From assembly GCA_046483125.1 (NCBI GenBank), contig JAWODU010000019.1, forward strand, positions 4,518 through 68,517: a DNA stretch of 64,000 nt, written 5' to 3'. The position numbers were made by a program, and so were the translations under genes. Positions 53,520-62,707 of this stretch are shown here, in pieces. Positions within the stretch are counted from its first letter, which is position 1, and each line of letters opens with the position of its first letter. The stretch comes from JAWODU01 sp046483125. Its GTDB lineage: Bacteria; Verrucomicrobiota; Kiritimatiellia; UBA8416; JAWODU01. Below the pieces are notes generated by a model. That model saw nothing but the letters and a program-made list of their open reading frames with translations. It had not been told where the DNA came from and ran no database searches.

Positions 53520-56500
53520 TTATTCCTCTTTTCCGGAGAAAAGCTTTTCGCTTTCCTTAACGTACCAGCTGTGCTGTGTGGGGTCTATATTCCGCCACCG
53601 CATCAGGGCTTTTCTCATCCTCTGCAGGAACGGTCTGTTCGTGGTGGCCCAGTTGGTGTCCTGGCCGGAAACACGGTAAATGTCCATATACAGCCTGTAG
53701 CTTTCCACCGTTTCGTCGTAGCGGGCGTTGAATATGACCTTCTGGGTCACGCCAAGGTCAAAAGGCGCCAGCGCTACCGAGTATTCCAGGGTGTAGGCAG
53801 GACGTCCTGAATCATCCTTACTTTTATGTATTCTTTTACATGAAGCTATAAGATCGCCTATGGACTGCTCGGTAAAGTCGGAAAAATACTCGTAAAGGTA
53901 ATACACGACGCCCGCGGCCAGCTCCAGCTGGTAAATAAAGGGAAACGCAACGTGCATTTTCTCTCCGTCGTTGTCGGGGAGCGACCACTTCCGGCGTCCC
54001 GAAGGCACCGCCGTGCGCGTCGCGACGTAAGCGGGGTACACCGTCGAAAGCAGAACCAGTCCCACGGTAAACAGAATGGCCCACACCACGATAAGCGAGG
54101 AGAAGTTTATGTTTATTCCCTGAATAAGACCCGCGGACTTCACCGCTATCGCCCCGATCTGGCCTATAAGGTACCCGCCTATGGCGCCGATGAAACTGTA
54201 CACAAGGGCCTCGGCCAGGAAAAACGTGAAAATGTGCAGGGGGTTCAGGCCTATGGCGTTGTAAACGGCTATCTCCGAACGCCGCTCATACACGGTCCCC
54301 AGCATCGTGTTGAAAATAATCAGCCCCGCTATCAGAAGGGGTATTACAAGTCTTGATACCCCGCCTATGGTGGTCCTGTAACTGCTCCCCACGTAGTAAA
54401 CCCCCTGGTCCGTGTCCTGCTCGGCGTCTTCCCCGAGCCTGAACGGTTCCCGGCTCCCCAAGAAGAACTTCGCCCCGGTTATGCCCAGCAGAAAGTCCGC
54501 GGCCTCCCACAGCGCGGTGTCGCTACGTTCCTCTTTTCTTGTCCGGAGCCTTATGGAAACCGTGTAGGGGTCCGCGTCCATGTCTTCGGCAAGTTCCGCG
54601 GGCAGGAGTACCAGCGAAGCCATATCTATTGTGGACATCCCAACGTAGTCGGTATCGGATTCTTCAACCCCCTGGGATTTCTGCTGTGCCTCGGCTGCCT
54701 TTTCCTGAAACGGAACCAGGGGAAGCTTCGGATCCAGGTCCCGCAGAGCGCGGTACCTGCTGTCGTCAAGGATACCCGCCACCTTCAGGTCCCGGCCAAG
54801 GAACCGGACGTACGTTTCCCCGGCGTCATCCGGATGGAGCCCCAGCGCCTCGGCCATGGCCGCGGTTATTATGATTTCCTCCGCGCACGGCCCCGAAAAG
54901 AACTCACCGCCCAGAAGAGGAAACGGGCCCAGGAAATACCTGTCTTCCTGAGGCAGGCCCACTACCGCTTTCACGTCGACATTCTGCGCTTCTTCGCCCG
55001 CGAGATCGAGCCTCCAAGTAATGCGCGCATCCTTGGCGCCCCTCGGCGGCAGTTTGATCCTGCGGACAAGTACCTGGGCTTTCCCGGTAAAGAGCGTGTT
55101 AAAAACTTCCGCGGTGGCCTCGTCCATGGATTTACCGCCGGGAGCGCGGTAAAAGAGTCCCGTATAGGGGCTGTTTTCGGACTTCGATATGAGGGTCGGC
55201 TTCGCCTTCCTGGATACGCTGGAAAATGCCAGCATGGTGAATACCACCAGCACGATGGTTCCCGTGGTCAGCGAGGTGCGCACCCTGCGGCGCTTCATGT
55301 TGTTTACGCCGATAATCATCGCCGTCTGTCCCACGGTTCCGTAAGCCACGTCGAATTCCATACTGCCGGAGGTCTTGAACAGAAGTTCCATTTCGGTCTG
55401 GAACCGCTTCTTCAGAACCCAGGCTATAAACAATCCCATGGCTCCCAGAACGAAGGCTATGAATATGGCCTCTGCGTTCATTGCTATGGCAAACGCCGGG
55501 TGGATAAAGCGGAACCCGACGTATGTGACCAGAAACAGGAGTGTAAATGCCCCCAGTTCGTGCTGAAGCTTGGTGAAATTGAAAATCAGCTTCTGAAGAA
55601 AATAACAGAACGGCACCATCATCGCCATGTACAGCATGATCGCCTTGAGCATGTCCGCGTTCATGCCCCTTATCTGGGAGTACGCCTTCACTTCCGCGCC
55701 CAGCGCCCCGTAAAGCGCGAGAAGGTATCCGGTGTGGTCCCGCTGGGCTTTTTCGGCTTCCATTCGATTGAGGGCGGATTTTCCCTTTTCAAGAAAAGTA
55801 TCCAGGAGTTCGTTGGCGACGCCCTTCATTTCGTTCTTGCGGTAACGGTTGAGTTTGTCCATGTCCCGCGCCGCGACGGCGAAGAAATCCGCTCCAAGCT
55901 CTTCGGCGTTTTTATATCCGTAACCCCCCGGCTCCTTTTCCTTGGGATTGAGCGCGCACCTTTTATTTCCGGTAAGCAGGAGCAGGCGGTCTTCATGGAA
56001 TCCCTCCTGCTTTTTCTTCCACAGGTAAACCGCCACCGGCCCCGTGGAAACATGGCTTTTCGCGGGCGAAAGTGAAATCGCCCCGTGCACCCCGTATTCC
56101 TCCGGCTCCGACTGCATCTGGGCGCTCTTGGGCCACCATTGATCAACTTTAACCTGGGAGCTTCCCGCCAGGGTCGGATCCTTGCGGGTATAAACCGGGA
56201 ACTCCCTGCATGGGAACATGGGCAGGGTGGTACTCGGCCCGGGCACTATGTTGCTGGTAATTTCTTCGGATTCCTGGACCCGTCCCTTGTCGATGGTGTG
56301 GGTGACTTTTCTGAAACCTTCGCCCATGCGGTATGCCGTGGAACAAAGCTGGCCGTCATTGAGGCCGTAAATGTACGTGGAGCCGCTTATGTCGGTAATA
56401 GCCGGGTAGCAGTTGACGACGTCACCGTCAACAAGCGGAGGAACAAGCGTGTTCCCGCCGGGATAAAGGGTCACCATACAGCCGGGCACCGGAAGATCCG

Positions 56501-58904
56501 GACTGCCCTGCGAAGAGAACTCGTCGATGGCGTAGGTGCGGACCAGCGTTGACCACAGCCAGTACTGGTGCTTTCGTTCGACCTTTCCGATGGTGTCCGG
56601 AGAAGCCAGTACGGGCTCGTCTATCAGCCGGGGAAGGTAGCGGCTCAGCCATTCCATGTTCCGTTCCGCCGTGTCTGAATCCAGTCTTTCGGCCGTGTCC
56701 GCCGGGCTGAATGCGGCCCCCTCGTTCACAAACACTCCTTTAAGGGCCATCGCCGGTGTCCGGCCCGAATGGAACACCGCCGAGGGTGATTCCCATCCCG
56801 GGAAAAAACGTTTCTGGCTCTTGCCCGCGGCTCCGCCCAGGGTTTCCAGGAACGGACTTTTCTCTGTTCCCGTTTCTTCGTCTATCTCGCCGGCGACACG
56901 CAGGCACAGGTTCCCCAGCCCCCTTTCCCAGTCGGTGGTAACGTTGGGGTCCAGGGAACAGAAACCCGCCTGCTCCGCGCGCCAGTTCATGTCCAGGTTT
57001 ATAACCAGGGCCACCTGCCGCATCTGGAGGGCTTCGCGCAGATTGTCATTCGATGTATCAAGCGACAGCACCTCTTCTTTTTTCCGCTCGAACTCCCCGA
57101 ACCTCTCGACCAGCGTGTCCCGGTAATCCTTCAGAATGTTCCTGTGGATATCGCTGAGCGCGATTTCACGGTAGCGCACCTTGCTTCGTCCGATGCCCAC
57201 GTCAATTTTGTTGAAAAGCCTCAATACTTTTGCCAGATCATCTTTTCTTTTTATGGCTTTTTTCCGCAGATCTTCCAGGCGCTCATCATCCATATCTTCC
57301 ACGCGGGCTAAATCAAGAAGGCGCAGTTTCGACATGTTGAGTTCACGCTTGGCCTTTGTCTGGAGCTTGTCCTTGACCGGAAGCCTTTTCCCCGTGCTGG
57401 CGTCCATCTCGCTGCGCCATTCCTCCAGGAGTTTTTCGTCGTCGAACACCGTCTTCGCCCGCCTGAGAAGGATGAATATTTTCTCGGCGGGCCATTGCTT
57501 CATTTCCTCGACGTGACGCCGGTCCTTTTTGAGCATCCGGATCGCCTCGCTGTCCGTGGAAAACATGGCCAGAAATCCGCCGGCTTCTTTGGACAGTTCC
57601 TCGACTACACGGTCTATTGCGGCATAAACGTCTTCGGCGTCGAACTCGGAAAGATCAAGCTTCCAGTCTATTTCCGGCACCGGCTGAAGTTCGATCTCCG
57701 AGGTGTCTTTTTCCTGATCCTCCAGCCGCTCAAGTTCGTTTCTTCTTTCCTCGAGCAGTTTCTCGTGCTCGGCTTCGCGTTTTTCCTGCTGGATCTCGTC
57801 AAGTCTGCCCATGATTTCCACGGCGGCGTAAAGGTCCGAAGCCGGTATGTCCACCGGTTCGAGCTTGAGCAGGCTGTACTTATCGTGAAAAAGCCTGGCT
57901 ATCCGCATTTCCGTGCCGATGGAGTCTCTGAATTTGGCGATATCTTTCATACCGGCCAGAAGGTGCCATGCCAGGACGCGCTCTCCCCGGAAGTTCTGAG
58001 TATGGGCGTTCACGGCGCAGAGCAGGACCGTCCGGGCCGGCGGCTCCCGGCGAAGTTTTTCGAGAATCTCCAGCAGAAGGCAGAGGTTTCCCGCCCCCTG
58101 GGCGCCCCAGGACCTGTCGGGCACCGCGGAGGCGGCGTCCAGCGGGGCGGTAATCACCACCACTTCCCGTCCGAGGTCAGGGTCGTTTCCCGGTATCAAT
58201 ACCCAGGGGCTTTCGAGCACGCTGTTGGTCCAGATCGATGGAGAAGAATGGACCCGGCATTCGAGTTCGCCGCCGCCTTCCCCGCACAGTTCCCGGAGCA
58301 CAAGCCCGTCCGAATGCGTAAGGAAAAACCGGGGAAATCCGACTTCGGTATTGTAAATCTTGGACAGGGAATCTTTGTACTGGTACCTGCCCTCGCCCAG
58401 CCCCATGAAGATAACACCCGCCGGATTAAACCTCAGAAGGTCCAGCCACGCGCCGCCGCAGTCGTAATCCATAAGGAAAAAAGCCCGGTCCAGTTCAATT
58501 CCGTTCACCGCCTTCAGGTCCCGGTACCCGCCCTTACGAAGGTCCACGAGACGGGTTGTTACGGTATCGCGAGGCAGGTTCCCGGGCCGCATGAGAGTGG
58601 GATGCATTACCGACAGGTTCACAGGGAGGGCGCCTTCGGCTTCAAGCCGCCCGCTCCCCGGCTCAAAGACCGGGGCTGTGAACCGGATTACCCCGTTGGT
58701 GAACCCGGAATCCGCGAAAACGCCCGCGACTTCCCGCTGAAGAGCGAGATTCCCCTTCATTCCCGGAGCGCGGGGCTGTGCGGAAATGCTCTCCATGTCG
58801 GCGGAGAACCCCGCAAAAGCCGCGGAGACGCCCTGCAGAAGTGCAATGGAACACAACCATGAAAAACAGCGGACCACCGCTGATCCTGCCCGGCCTGAAT
58901 GCAC
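53520..58904 (-). CDS. Giant fusion: degenerate M28-peptidase-like domain + coiled coil + FtsX permease
   Basis: A 1,794-residue envelope protein. A signal-like N-terminus (1-32) is followed by a PA-like segment (120-215) and a region at 245-320 (EVVVITAPLDAAS ... GAQGAGNLCLLLEILEKL ... LLCAVNAHTQNFRG) that aligns with the core of M28 zinc peptidases, but the metal-binding His, Asp and Glu are not where expected. A charged coiled coil runs about 375-640. Membrane spans begin near 1085; an FtsX/MacB-type permease spans about 1200-1635 (YERRSEIAVYNAIGLNPLHI). A soluble tail of 150 residues follows. Start GTG at 58904. It sits between PqqD and DUF6785 genes and opposite two MacB-type ATPases. 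Confidence 0.85.
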   Translation of the reverse strand: MHSGRAGSAVVRCFSWLCSIALLQGVSAAFAGFSADMESISAQPRAPGMKGNLALQREVAGVFADSGFTNGVIRFTAPVFEPGSGRLEAEGALPVNLSVMHPTLMRPGNLPRDTVTTRLVDLRKGGYRDLKAVNGIELDRAFFLMDYDCGGAWLDLLRFNPAGVIFMGLGEGRYQYKDSLSKIYNTEVGFPRFFLTHSDGLVLRELCGEGGGELECRVHSSPSIWTNSVLESPWVLIPGNDPDLGREVVVITAPLDAASAVPDRSWGAQGAGNLCLLLEILEKLRREPPARTVLLCAVNAHTQNFRGERVLAWHLLAGMKDIAKFRDSIGTEMRIARLFHDKYSLLKLEPVDIPASDLYAAVEIMGRLDEIQQEKREAEHEKLLEERRNELERLEDQEKDTSEIELQPVPEIDWKLDLSEFDAEDVYAAIDRVVEELSKEAGGFLAMFSTDSEAIRMLKKDRRHVEEMKQWPAEKIFILLRRAKTVFDDEKLLEEWRSEMDASTGKRLPVKDKLQTKAKRELNMSKLRLLDLARVEDMDDERLEDLRKKAIKRKDDLAKVLRLFNKIDVGIGRSKVRYREIALSDIHRNILKDYRDTLVERFGEFERKKEEVLSLDTSNDNLREALQMRQVALVINLDMNWRAEQAGFCSLDPNVTTDWERGLGNLCLRVAGEIDEETGTEKSPFLETLGGAAGKSQKRFFPGWESPSAVFHSGRTPAMALKGVFVNEGAAFSPADTAERLDSDTAERNMEWLSRYLPRLIDEPVLASPDTIGKVERKHQYWLWSTLVRTYAIDEFSSQGSPDLPVPGCMVTLYPGGNTLVPPLVDGDVVNCYPAITDISGSTYIYGLNDGQLCSTAYRMGEGFRKVTHTIDKGRVQESEEITSNIVPGPSTTLPMFPCREFPVYTRKDPTLAGSSQVKVDQWWPKSAQMQSEPEEYGVHGAISLSPAKSHVSTGPVAVYLWKKKQEGFHEDRLLLLTGNKRCALNPKEKEPGGYGYKNAEELGADFFAVAARDMDKLNRYRKNEMKGVANELLDTFLEKGKSALNRMEAEKAQRDHTGYLLALYGALGAEVKAYSQIRGMNADMLKAIMLYMAMMVPFCYFLQKLIFNFTKLQHELGAFTLLFLVTYVGFRFIHPAFAIAMNAEAIFIAFVLGAMGLFIAWVLKKRFQTEMELLFKTSGSMEFDVAYGTVGQTAMIIGVNNMKRRRVRTSLTTGTIVLVVFTMLAFSSVSRKAKPTLISKSENSPYTGLFYRAPGGKSMDEATAEVFNTLFTGKAQVLVRRIKLPPRGAKDARITWRLDLAGEEAQNVDVKAVVGLPQEDRYFLGPFPLLGGEFFSGPCAEEIIITAAMAEALGLHPDDAGETYVRFLGRDLKVAGILDDSRYRALRDLDPKLPLVPFQEKAAEAQQKSQGVEESDTDYVGMSTIDMASLVLLPAELAEDMDADPYTVSIRLRTRKEERSDTALWEAADFLLGITGAKFFLGSREPFRLGEDAEQDTDQGVYYVGSSYRTTIGGVSRLVIPLLIAGLIIFNTMLGTVYERRSEIAVYNAIGLNPLHIFTFFLAEALVYSFIGAIGGYLIGQIGAIAVKSAGLIQGININFSSLIVVWAILFTVGLVLLSTVYPAYVATRTAVPSGRRKWSLPDNDGEKMHVAFPFIYQLELAAGVVYYLYEYFSDFTEQSIGDLIASCKRIHKSKDDSGRPAYTLEYSVALAPFDLGVTQKVIFNARYDETVESYRLYMDIYRVSGQDTNWATTNRPFLQRMRKALMRWRNIDPTQHSWYVKESEKLFSGKEE

Positions 58905-58946
58905 TGTGCCCCCTATCCGATTTACGCCCGGCGGCGCGTCCCCTGC

Positions 58947-59336
58947 TTATCCGGCAGCCGTTTCTTCCCGTTTCAGCATGACGCTCACCAGATTGCGTTT
59001 CATGAGTATTTTTATGAAGGCCACGACCCCGAGTTCCGATTCCCGGTAGCTCATGCCGAACTGCTTCTGAAAAGCGCGGATTATCTCAAGAACGGTTCGT
59101 TCGTGATCTATGTTATCCACTACAAAACTACCGAATTCATCCAGCTCAAACCGCTTGTTTATGACCCGCGGCCGGAATCTTTCGAGAAAATGGTTCCGCC
59201 TGGTTTCCCTGATTTTAACACTGGACAAGCCTGAATCGGCCTTCTCGATTTTGACATTGTCCGAAATCACGGGCACCCCGGCCAGGGCGGCGCGGCGATC
59301 GATGCTGTTTCTGTGCCTTTTCCAGAATAAAGACAT
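58947..59336 (-). CDS. PqqD-family protein
   Basis: A 129-residue protein. Residues about 40-120 fit the PqqD/RiPP-recognition-like winged-helix fold: NHFLERFRPRVINKRFELDEFGSFV and RTVLEIIRAFQKQFGMSYRESELGVVAFIKILMKRNLV. PqqD proteins bind peptides for radical-SAM modification; here no radical SAM enzyme or precursor peptide is adjacent. ATG start at 59336. It lies 42 bases upstream of the giant FtsX fusion, which suggests it serves the transport machine, perhaps as a substrate or partner-binding module. Confidence 0.82.
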   Translation of the reverse strand: MSLFWKRHRNSIDRRAALAGVPVISDNVKIEKADSGLSSVKIRETRRNHFLERFRPRVINKRFELDEFGSFVVDNIDHERTVLEIIRAFQKQFGMSYRESELGVVAFIKILMKRNLVSVMLKREETAAG

Positions 59337-59476
59337 TCTTTGAGTTCCCCCGGCCGCGGCTCCGGCGGTTTTTTCTTGCCGCCCTGTTGCCGGGGCCCTA
59401 TTAGAAACTTGCCCGGTTGAGTAATTCCATGATATATGAAGTTTTCCTGGGTCAGGTCAAGACGGATTCGAGACTA

Positions 59477-60235
59477 ATGGAAACAGCGGCAACAAAAGAC
59501 ATAGTAATTCGCGCCCTTGGCGTAAAGCGCTACTACGGTGAGGGGGAAAACCTCACCAAAGCCCTCGACGGCGTAAGTCTGAACATCTACAGGGGTGAAT
59601 ATCTTTCGATTATGGGGCCTTCGGGATCCGGTAAAAGCACGCTTTTCAACATGATCGGCGGCATAGATTCGCCCACCGAAGGCATGGTGTTCATTGACGA
59701 AATCGACGTGGCACAGCTCGATTCCTTTGAACTTGCCTGGATGCGCTGTCACAAAATCGGCTACATATTCCAGACCTACAATATACTTCCGGTGCTGACA
59801 GCGCTGGAAAACGTTACTTTGCCCATGACGTTCGCGGGGCTTTCACCGGACGAAGCCAGGGAAAAAGGGCGTGAAATCCTGCGGATCGTCGGTCTCGGCG
59901 ACAGGGTCTTTCACCGCCCCTTCGAGCTTTCGGGCGGTCAACAGCAGAGGGTAGCCGTGGCAAGGGCCATAGCCAACGATCCGGTCATCGTTCTTGCCGA
60001 CGAACCGACCGCCAACCTGGACGTGGACACCGGCCAGGAAATCATTGATCTCCTGGCCAAACTCAAGGAAGAGCGGGGAATGACCGTGATTTCGGCGACT
60101 CACGACATGAAGATGCTCGATATCTCCGACCGGATACTCTGGATAAGAGACGGACGCGTCCAGAGGCTGGAGGACCGCAGGAATCTGGACATCAACGTGG
60201 GCGGCATCGGGGGCAGATCAAAGCAGGCAGTCTGA
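59477..60235 (+). CDS. MacB/LolD-type ABC ATPase 1
   Basis: A 252-residue ATPase. Walker A is [10 protein letters not shown], the signature is LSGGQQQRVAVARAIA and Walker B is VIVLADEPTANLD, the LolD/MacB/FtsE type that drives FtsX-class permeases. In-frame upstream starts at 59429 (ATG) and 59417 (TTG) are possible; none has a strong ribosome-binding site, and 59477 best fits the family N-terminus. The PqqD gene is divergent 140 bases away, so the promoter region is shared. Confidence 0.9.
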   Translation: METAATKDIVIRALGVKRYYGEGENLTKALDGVSLNIYRGEYLSIMGPSGSGKSTLFNMIGGIDSPTEGMVFIDEIDVAQLDSFELAWMRCHKIGYIFQTYNILPVLTALENVTLPMTFAGLSPDEAREKGREILRIVGLGDRVFHRPFELSGGQQQRVAVARAIANDPVIVLADEPTANLDVDTGQEIIDLLAKLKEERGMTVISATHDMKMLDISDRILWIRDGRVQRLEDRRNLDINVGGIGGRSKQAV

Positions 60236-60248
60236 AAGGAAAACCATC

Positions 60249-60950
60249 TTGGCCGACACAGCAACAGCCAGTCGCGCCGCCGCTCCCGCCGGCGGCCTCA
60301 AGGGAACCATTCCCGAACAGTCCCCTCTGCCGTGGAACATGATCTGCCGGGTGGCGTCCGCCGGAATGAAGCGCCGCATGACGCGCTCCGTTATGAGCAT
60401 ATCCATTGTCGTTCTGGCAATCGCCTTCGTGGCCTACATGCTGATTATAGACAACATTACCGTGTCCCTCGTAGCCGTGCGCGACAGTCGTCTTGCCGTA
60501 CTGCTCCAGGAGAAAGGGGTCGAGGTATACGGCCGCACCGGAACGGATGAGATGACGGTTCTGCTGATAAGTCTGGCACTGCTTACCTGTACCGTGGGGA
60601 TAGTAAACTCCATGCTGATGTCGGTAACCGAGCGGGTCCGTGAAATAGGAACGCTCAAATGCCTCGGCGCCAGGGACCTGTTCATCGTGAAAACCTATTT
60701 TGTGGAAGCCACACTGCAGGGCATATTCGGCTCCATCTGCGGGATGGTTCTAGGGGTGCTGGTCGCGGTACTCGTCTCCATGACCGATTACCCCGGTTAC
60801 GTTCTGCCCAACCTGCCGTACGGGACCATAGGGCGCTCGCTCCTGCTGGCCTTTCTCGCGGGTCTTGTTATATCGGTGATAGCGGCCATAGCCCCGGCCT
60901 ATGCCGCCGCCCGCAAACAGCCCGTTGACGCGCTCAGGGTTGAAGAATGA
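60249..60950 (+). CDS. Short FtsX-type permease
   Basis: A 233-residue inner-membrane protein with four hydrophobic segments (about 48-68, 102-125, 155-178, 200-222) around the FtsX core motif SVTERVREIGTLKCLGARDL. The large extracellular domain usually found between spans 1 and 2 is reduced to about 30 residues. It probably pairs with the ATPases on each side, and the missing domain may be supplied by the giant FtsX fusion. Start TTG at 60249 after AAAGGA; the stop overlaps the next ATPase start (60947). Confidence 0.85.
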   Translation: MADTATASRAAAPAGGLKGTIPEQSPLPWNMICRVASAGMKRRMTRSVMSISIVVLAIAFVAYMLIIDNITVSLVAVRDSRLAVLLQEKGVEVYGRTGTDEMTVLLISLALLTCTVGIVNSMLMSVTERVREIGTLKCLGARDLFIVKTYFVEATLQGIFGSICGMVLGVLVAVLVSMTDYPGYVLPNLPYGTIGRSLLLAFLAGLVISVIAAIAPAYAAARKQPVDALRVEE

Positions 60951-61687
60951 CAGACAACGCTCTCATATCGGTACGCGACGTCGCCAAGGTTTACCGCATG
61001 GGCGACGAGGAAGTGCACGCCCTGCGGAACATTACCGCCGACATAGCCCGCGGCGAATACGTATCCATCATGGGGCCTTCCGGCTCGGGAAAATCCACTC
61101 TCTTCAACATGATCGGCGGTCTGGACACTCCAAGCGGCGGTGAAGTTGTCGTGGACGGATGGAAACTGGCGGACCTCAACTCCGACCAGCTCGCGTGGTT
61201 CAGGAACCGCAACATCGGCTTCATTTTTCAGAACTTCAACCTGGTGCCCACAATGACCGCCGCCGAAAACGTGGCCATTGCCAGGATGTTTACCGGTGTT
61301 TCCGCTCACGAGGCCAACGAAGCCGCCGGCCGGGTCCTGGAAAAAGTCGGGCTGGGGCACCGTCTCCATCACCTTCCCGGGGAAGTGTCCGGAGGGCAGC
61401 AGCAGCGCATCGCCATCGCACGGGCCCTGGTGAACGAGCCGTTGATTATACTGGCGGACGAACCTACCGGGAACCTCGATCTCAAGACCGGGCACCAGAT
61501 TATCGAACTCCTTATGGAAATGAAAAACACCTACGGAATCACCGTCATCACCGCGACACACGACATGAAAATGATCTCCGCCTCAGACAAGCTGATTAAG
61601 ATCAGGGACGGGGCCGTCGAGGAAATACTCGGAAAACAGGATATGAACGTCACGGTGGGCACCATAGACGGCGAAAGTATTATGTAG
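60947..61687 (+). CDS. MacB/LolD-type ABC ATPase 2
   Basis: A 246-residue ATPase, a paralogue of the upstream one: [10 protein letters not shown], signature [16 protein letters not shown], Walker [13 protein letters not shown]. Two ATPases in one operon with one short permease fit a machine with two FtsX-type subunits, the second being the 1,794-residue protein on the other strand. The ATG overlaps the permease stop by four bases. Confidence 0.93.
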   Translation: MTDNALISVRDVAKVYRMGDEEVHALRNITADIARGEYVSIMGPSGSGKSTLFNMIGGLDTPSGGEVVVDGWKLADLNSDQLAWFRNRNIGFIFQNFNLVPTMTAAENVAIARMFTGVSAHEANEAAGRVLEKVGLGHRLHHLPGEVSGGQQQRIAIARALVNEPLIILADEPTGNLDLKTGHQIIELLMEMKNTYGITVITATHDMKMISASDKLIKIRDGAVEEILGKQDMNVTVGTIDGESIM

Positions 61688-61713
61688 CCCGCCTTCACGC
61701 GAAAGGAGTGCCT

Positions 61714-62700
61714 ATGCTCGCCTCTCTGCATACGATAATTACCGCCCTGATTCTCTGCGCCTCGCCCCTGGCGGCCGGTGCGGCTGAGCAGAAGAAAACA
61801 AGTGAAACGGATTCAAAAAGCGCCGAAGCCGCCGAACTGGTTGAACGTGCCGACGCGGTTCTTGAAGCCGTCGGGAAAACACCGGGCAGGGAATTCTCAA
61901 ACGTTTTCCGGTCCGGCTACAGGAATCACTGGCTTGAACATTTCCGAAAGGGAAAAGCCCTCTCGGATTCCGAGCACGCCAGGCGGGCAAAGGACCTGCG
62001 GGGGTTCATCGATAAAGCCGAAGAGGGAATGAACTGGCCCCTGCCGCCGGATATCGACGTTCCGCGGGCCTCCTCGCCGCTTGAAATGGACGGAAAGCTC
62101 GACGAAAAGGACTGGCAACGGGCGGCGACGTTCACGGGAGTCTGTCCCTTTAACGAAAAGAAACGCCTGGAGGAACCTGCCACAACGTGGAAAATGCTCT
62201 GGGACCGGAAATACATGTACTTCGGCTTTGAATGCGCGGATACCGACATCATTTCCCCCGTGAAGGAGAGAGATGAAGACGTTTACGCGGATGACTGCGT
62301 TGAAATGTTCATTATGCCGAACAAACGCTTCCGCGTGTACTGGGAACTGGTGATCGGGCCTTCCGGCAGTCTTTTCGACGCCGTTCATTACAAGCATATG
62401 GATCAGTGCGGTTCGGAATCAGACGTGGGGCAGGATATGGAAGGTCTGGATTTCGGAATCACGATTCGGGGCAGTTTAAACAAGCCCGAACCGGATAAAG
62501 GATACACCGTGGAAGTCGCGGTGCCCTTTTCCGAGCTTCCCGGATTCAGCAGGGCCCGGCCCGAAGCCGGGGTCACGCTTTACCTGATGCTGGCGCGGCT
62601 GGACCGCCAGGGAGAAAAGTTCCAGCCCTACGCCTTCAGCCCTCTCCTGTTCTGGGGGCACAACATATGGAACCACGGCAAAGTCCGCCTGACGGACTGA
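61714..62700 (+). CDS. Secreted CBM9-like protein
   Basis: A 328-residue exported protein with a signal peptide to about residue 26 (PLAAGAAE). Residues about 115-328 form a CBM9/DOMON-type beta-sandwich: LEMDGKLDEKDWQRAATFTG, MLWDRKYMYFGFECADTDI, DDCVEMFIMPN and YTVEVAVPFSELPGF. Such domains bind sugars in glycoside-degrading proteins, or haem in DOMON proteins. A helical segment (40-110) precedes it. The ATG at 61714 follows GAAAGGAG five bases back. It is the last gene of the ATPase operon and converges on the porin gene. Confidence 0.85.
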   Translation: MLASLHTIITALILCASPLAAGAAEQKKTSETDSKSAEAAELVERADAVLEAVGKTPGREFSNVFRSGYRNHWLEHFRKGKALSDSEHARRAKDLRGFIDKAEEGMNWPLPPDIDVPRASSPLEMDGKLDEKDWQRAATFTGVCPFNEKKRLEEPATTWKMLWDRKYMYFGFECADTDIISPVKERDEDVYADDCVEMFIMPNKRFRVYWELVIGPSGSLFDAVHYKHMDQCGSESDVGQDMEGLDFGITIRGSLNKPEPDKGYTVEVAVPFSELPGFSRARPEAGVTLYLMLARLDRQGEKFQPYAFSPLLFWGHNIWNHGKVRLTD

Positions 62701-62707
62701 ACGGACG

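Noticed and set aside
57495..58862. Plus-strand 455-residue open frame
   Set aside because: Shadow of the N-terminal part of the giant FtsX fusion.
59360..59395. Rho-independent terminator between PqqD and ABC genes
   Set aside because: GGCGG / CCGCC arms flank a T-rich loop rather than precede a T-run, so it does not have terminator layout.
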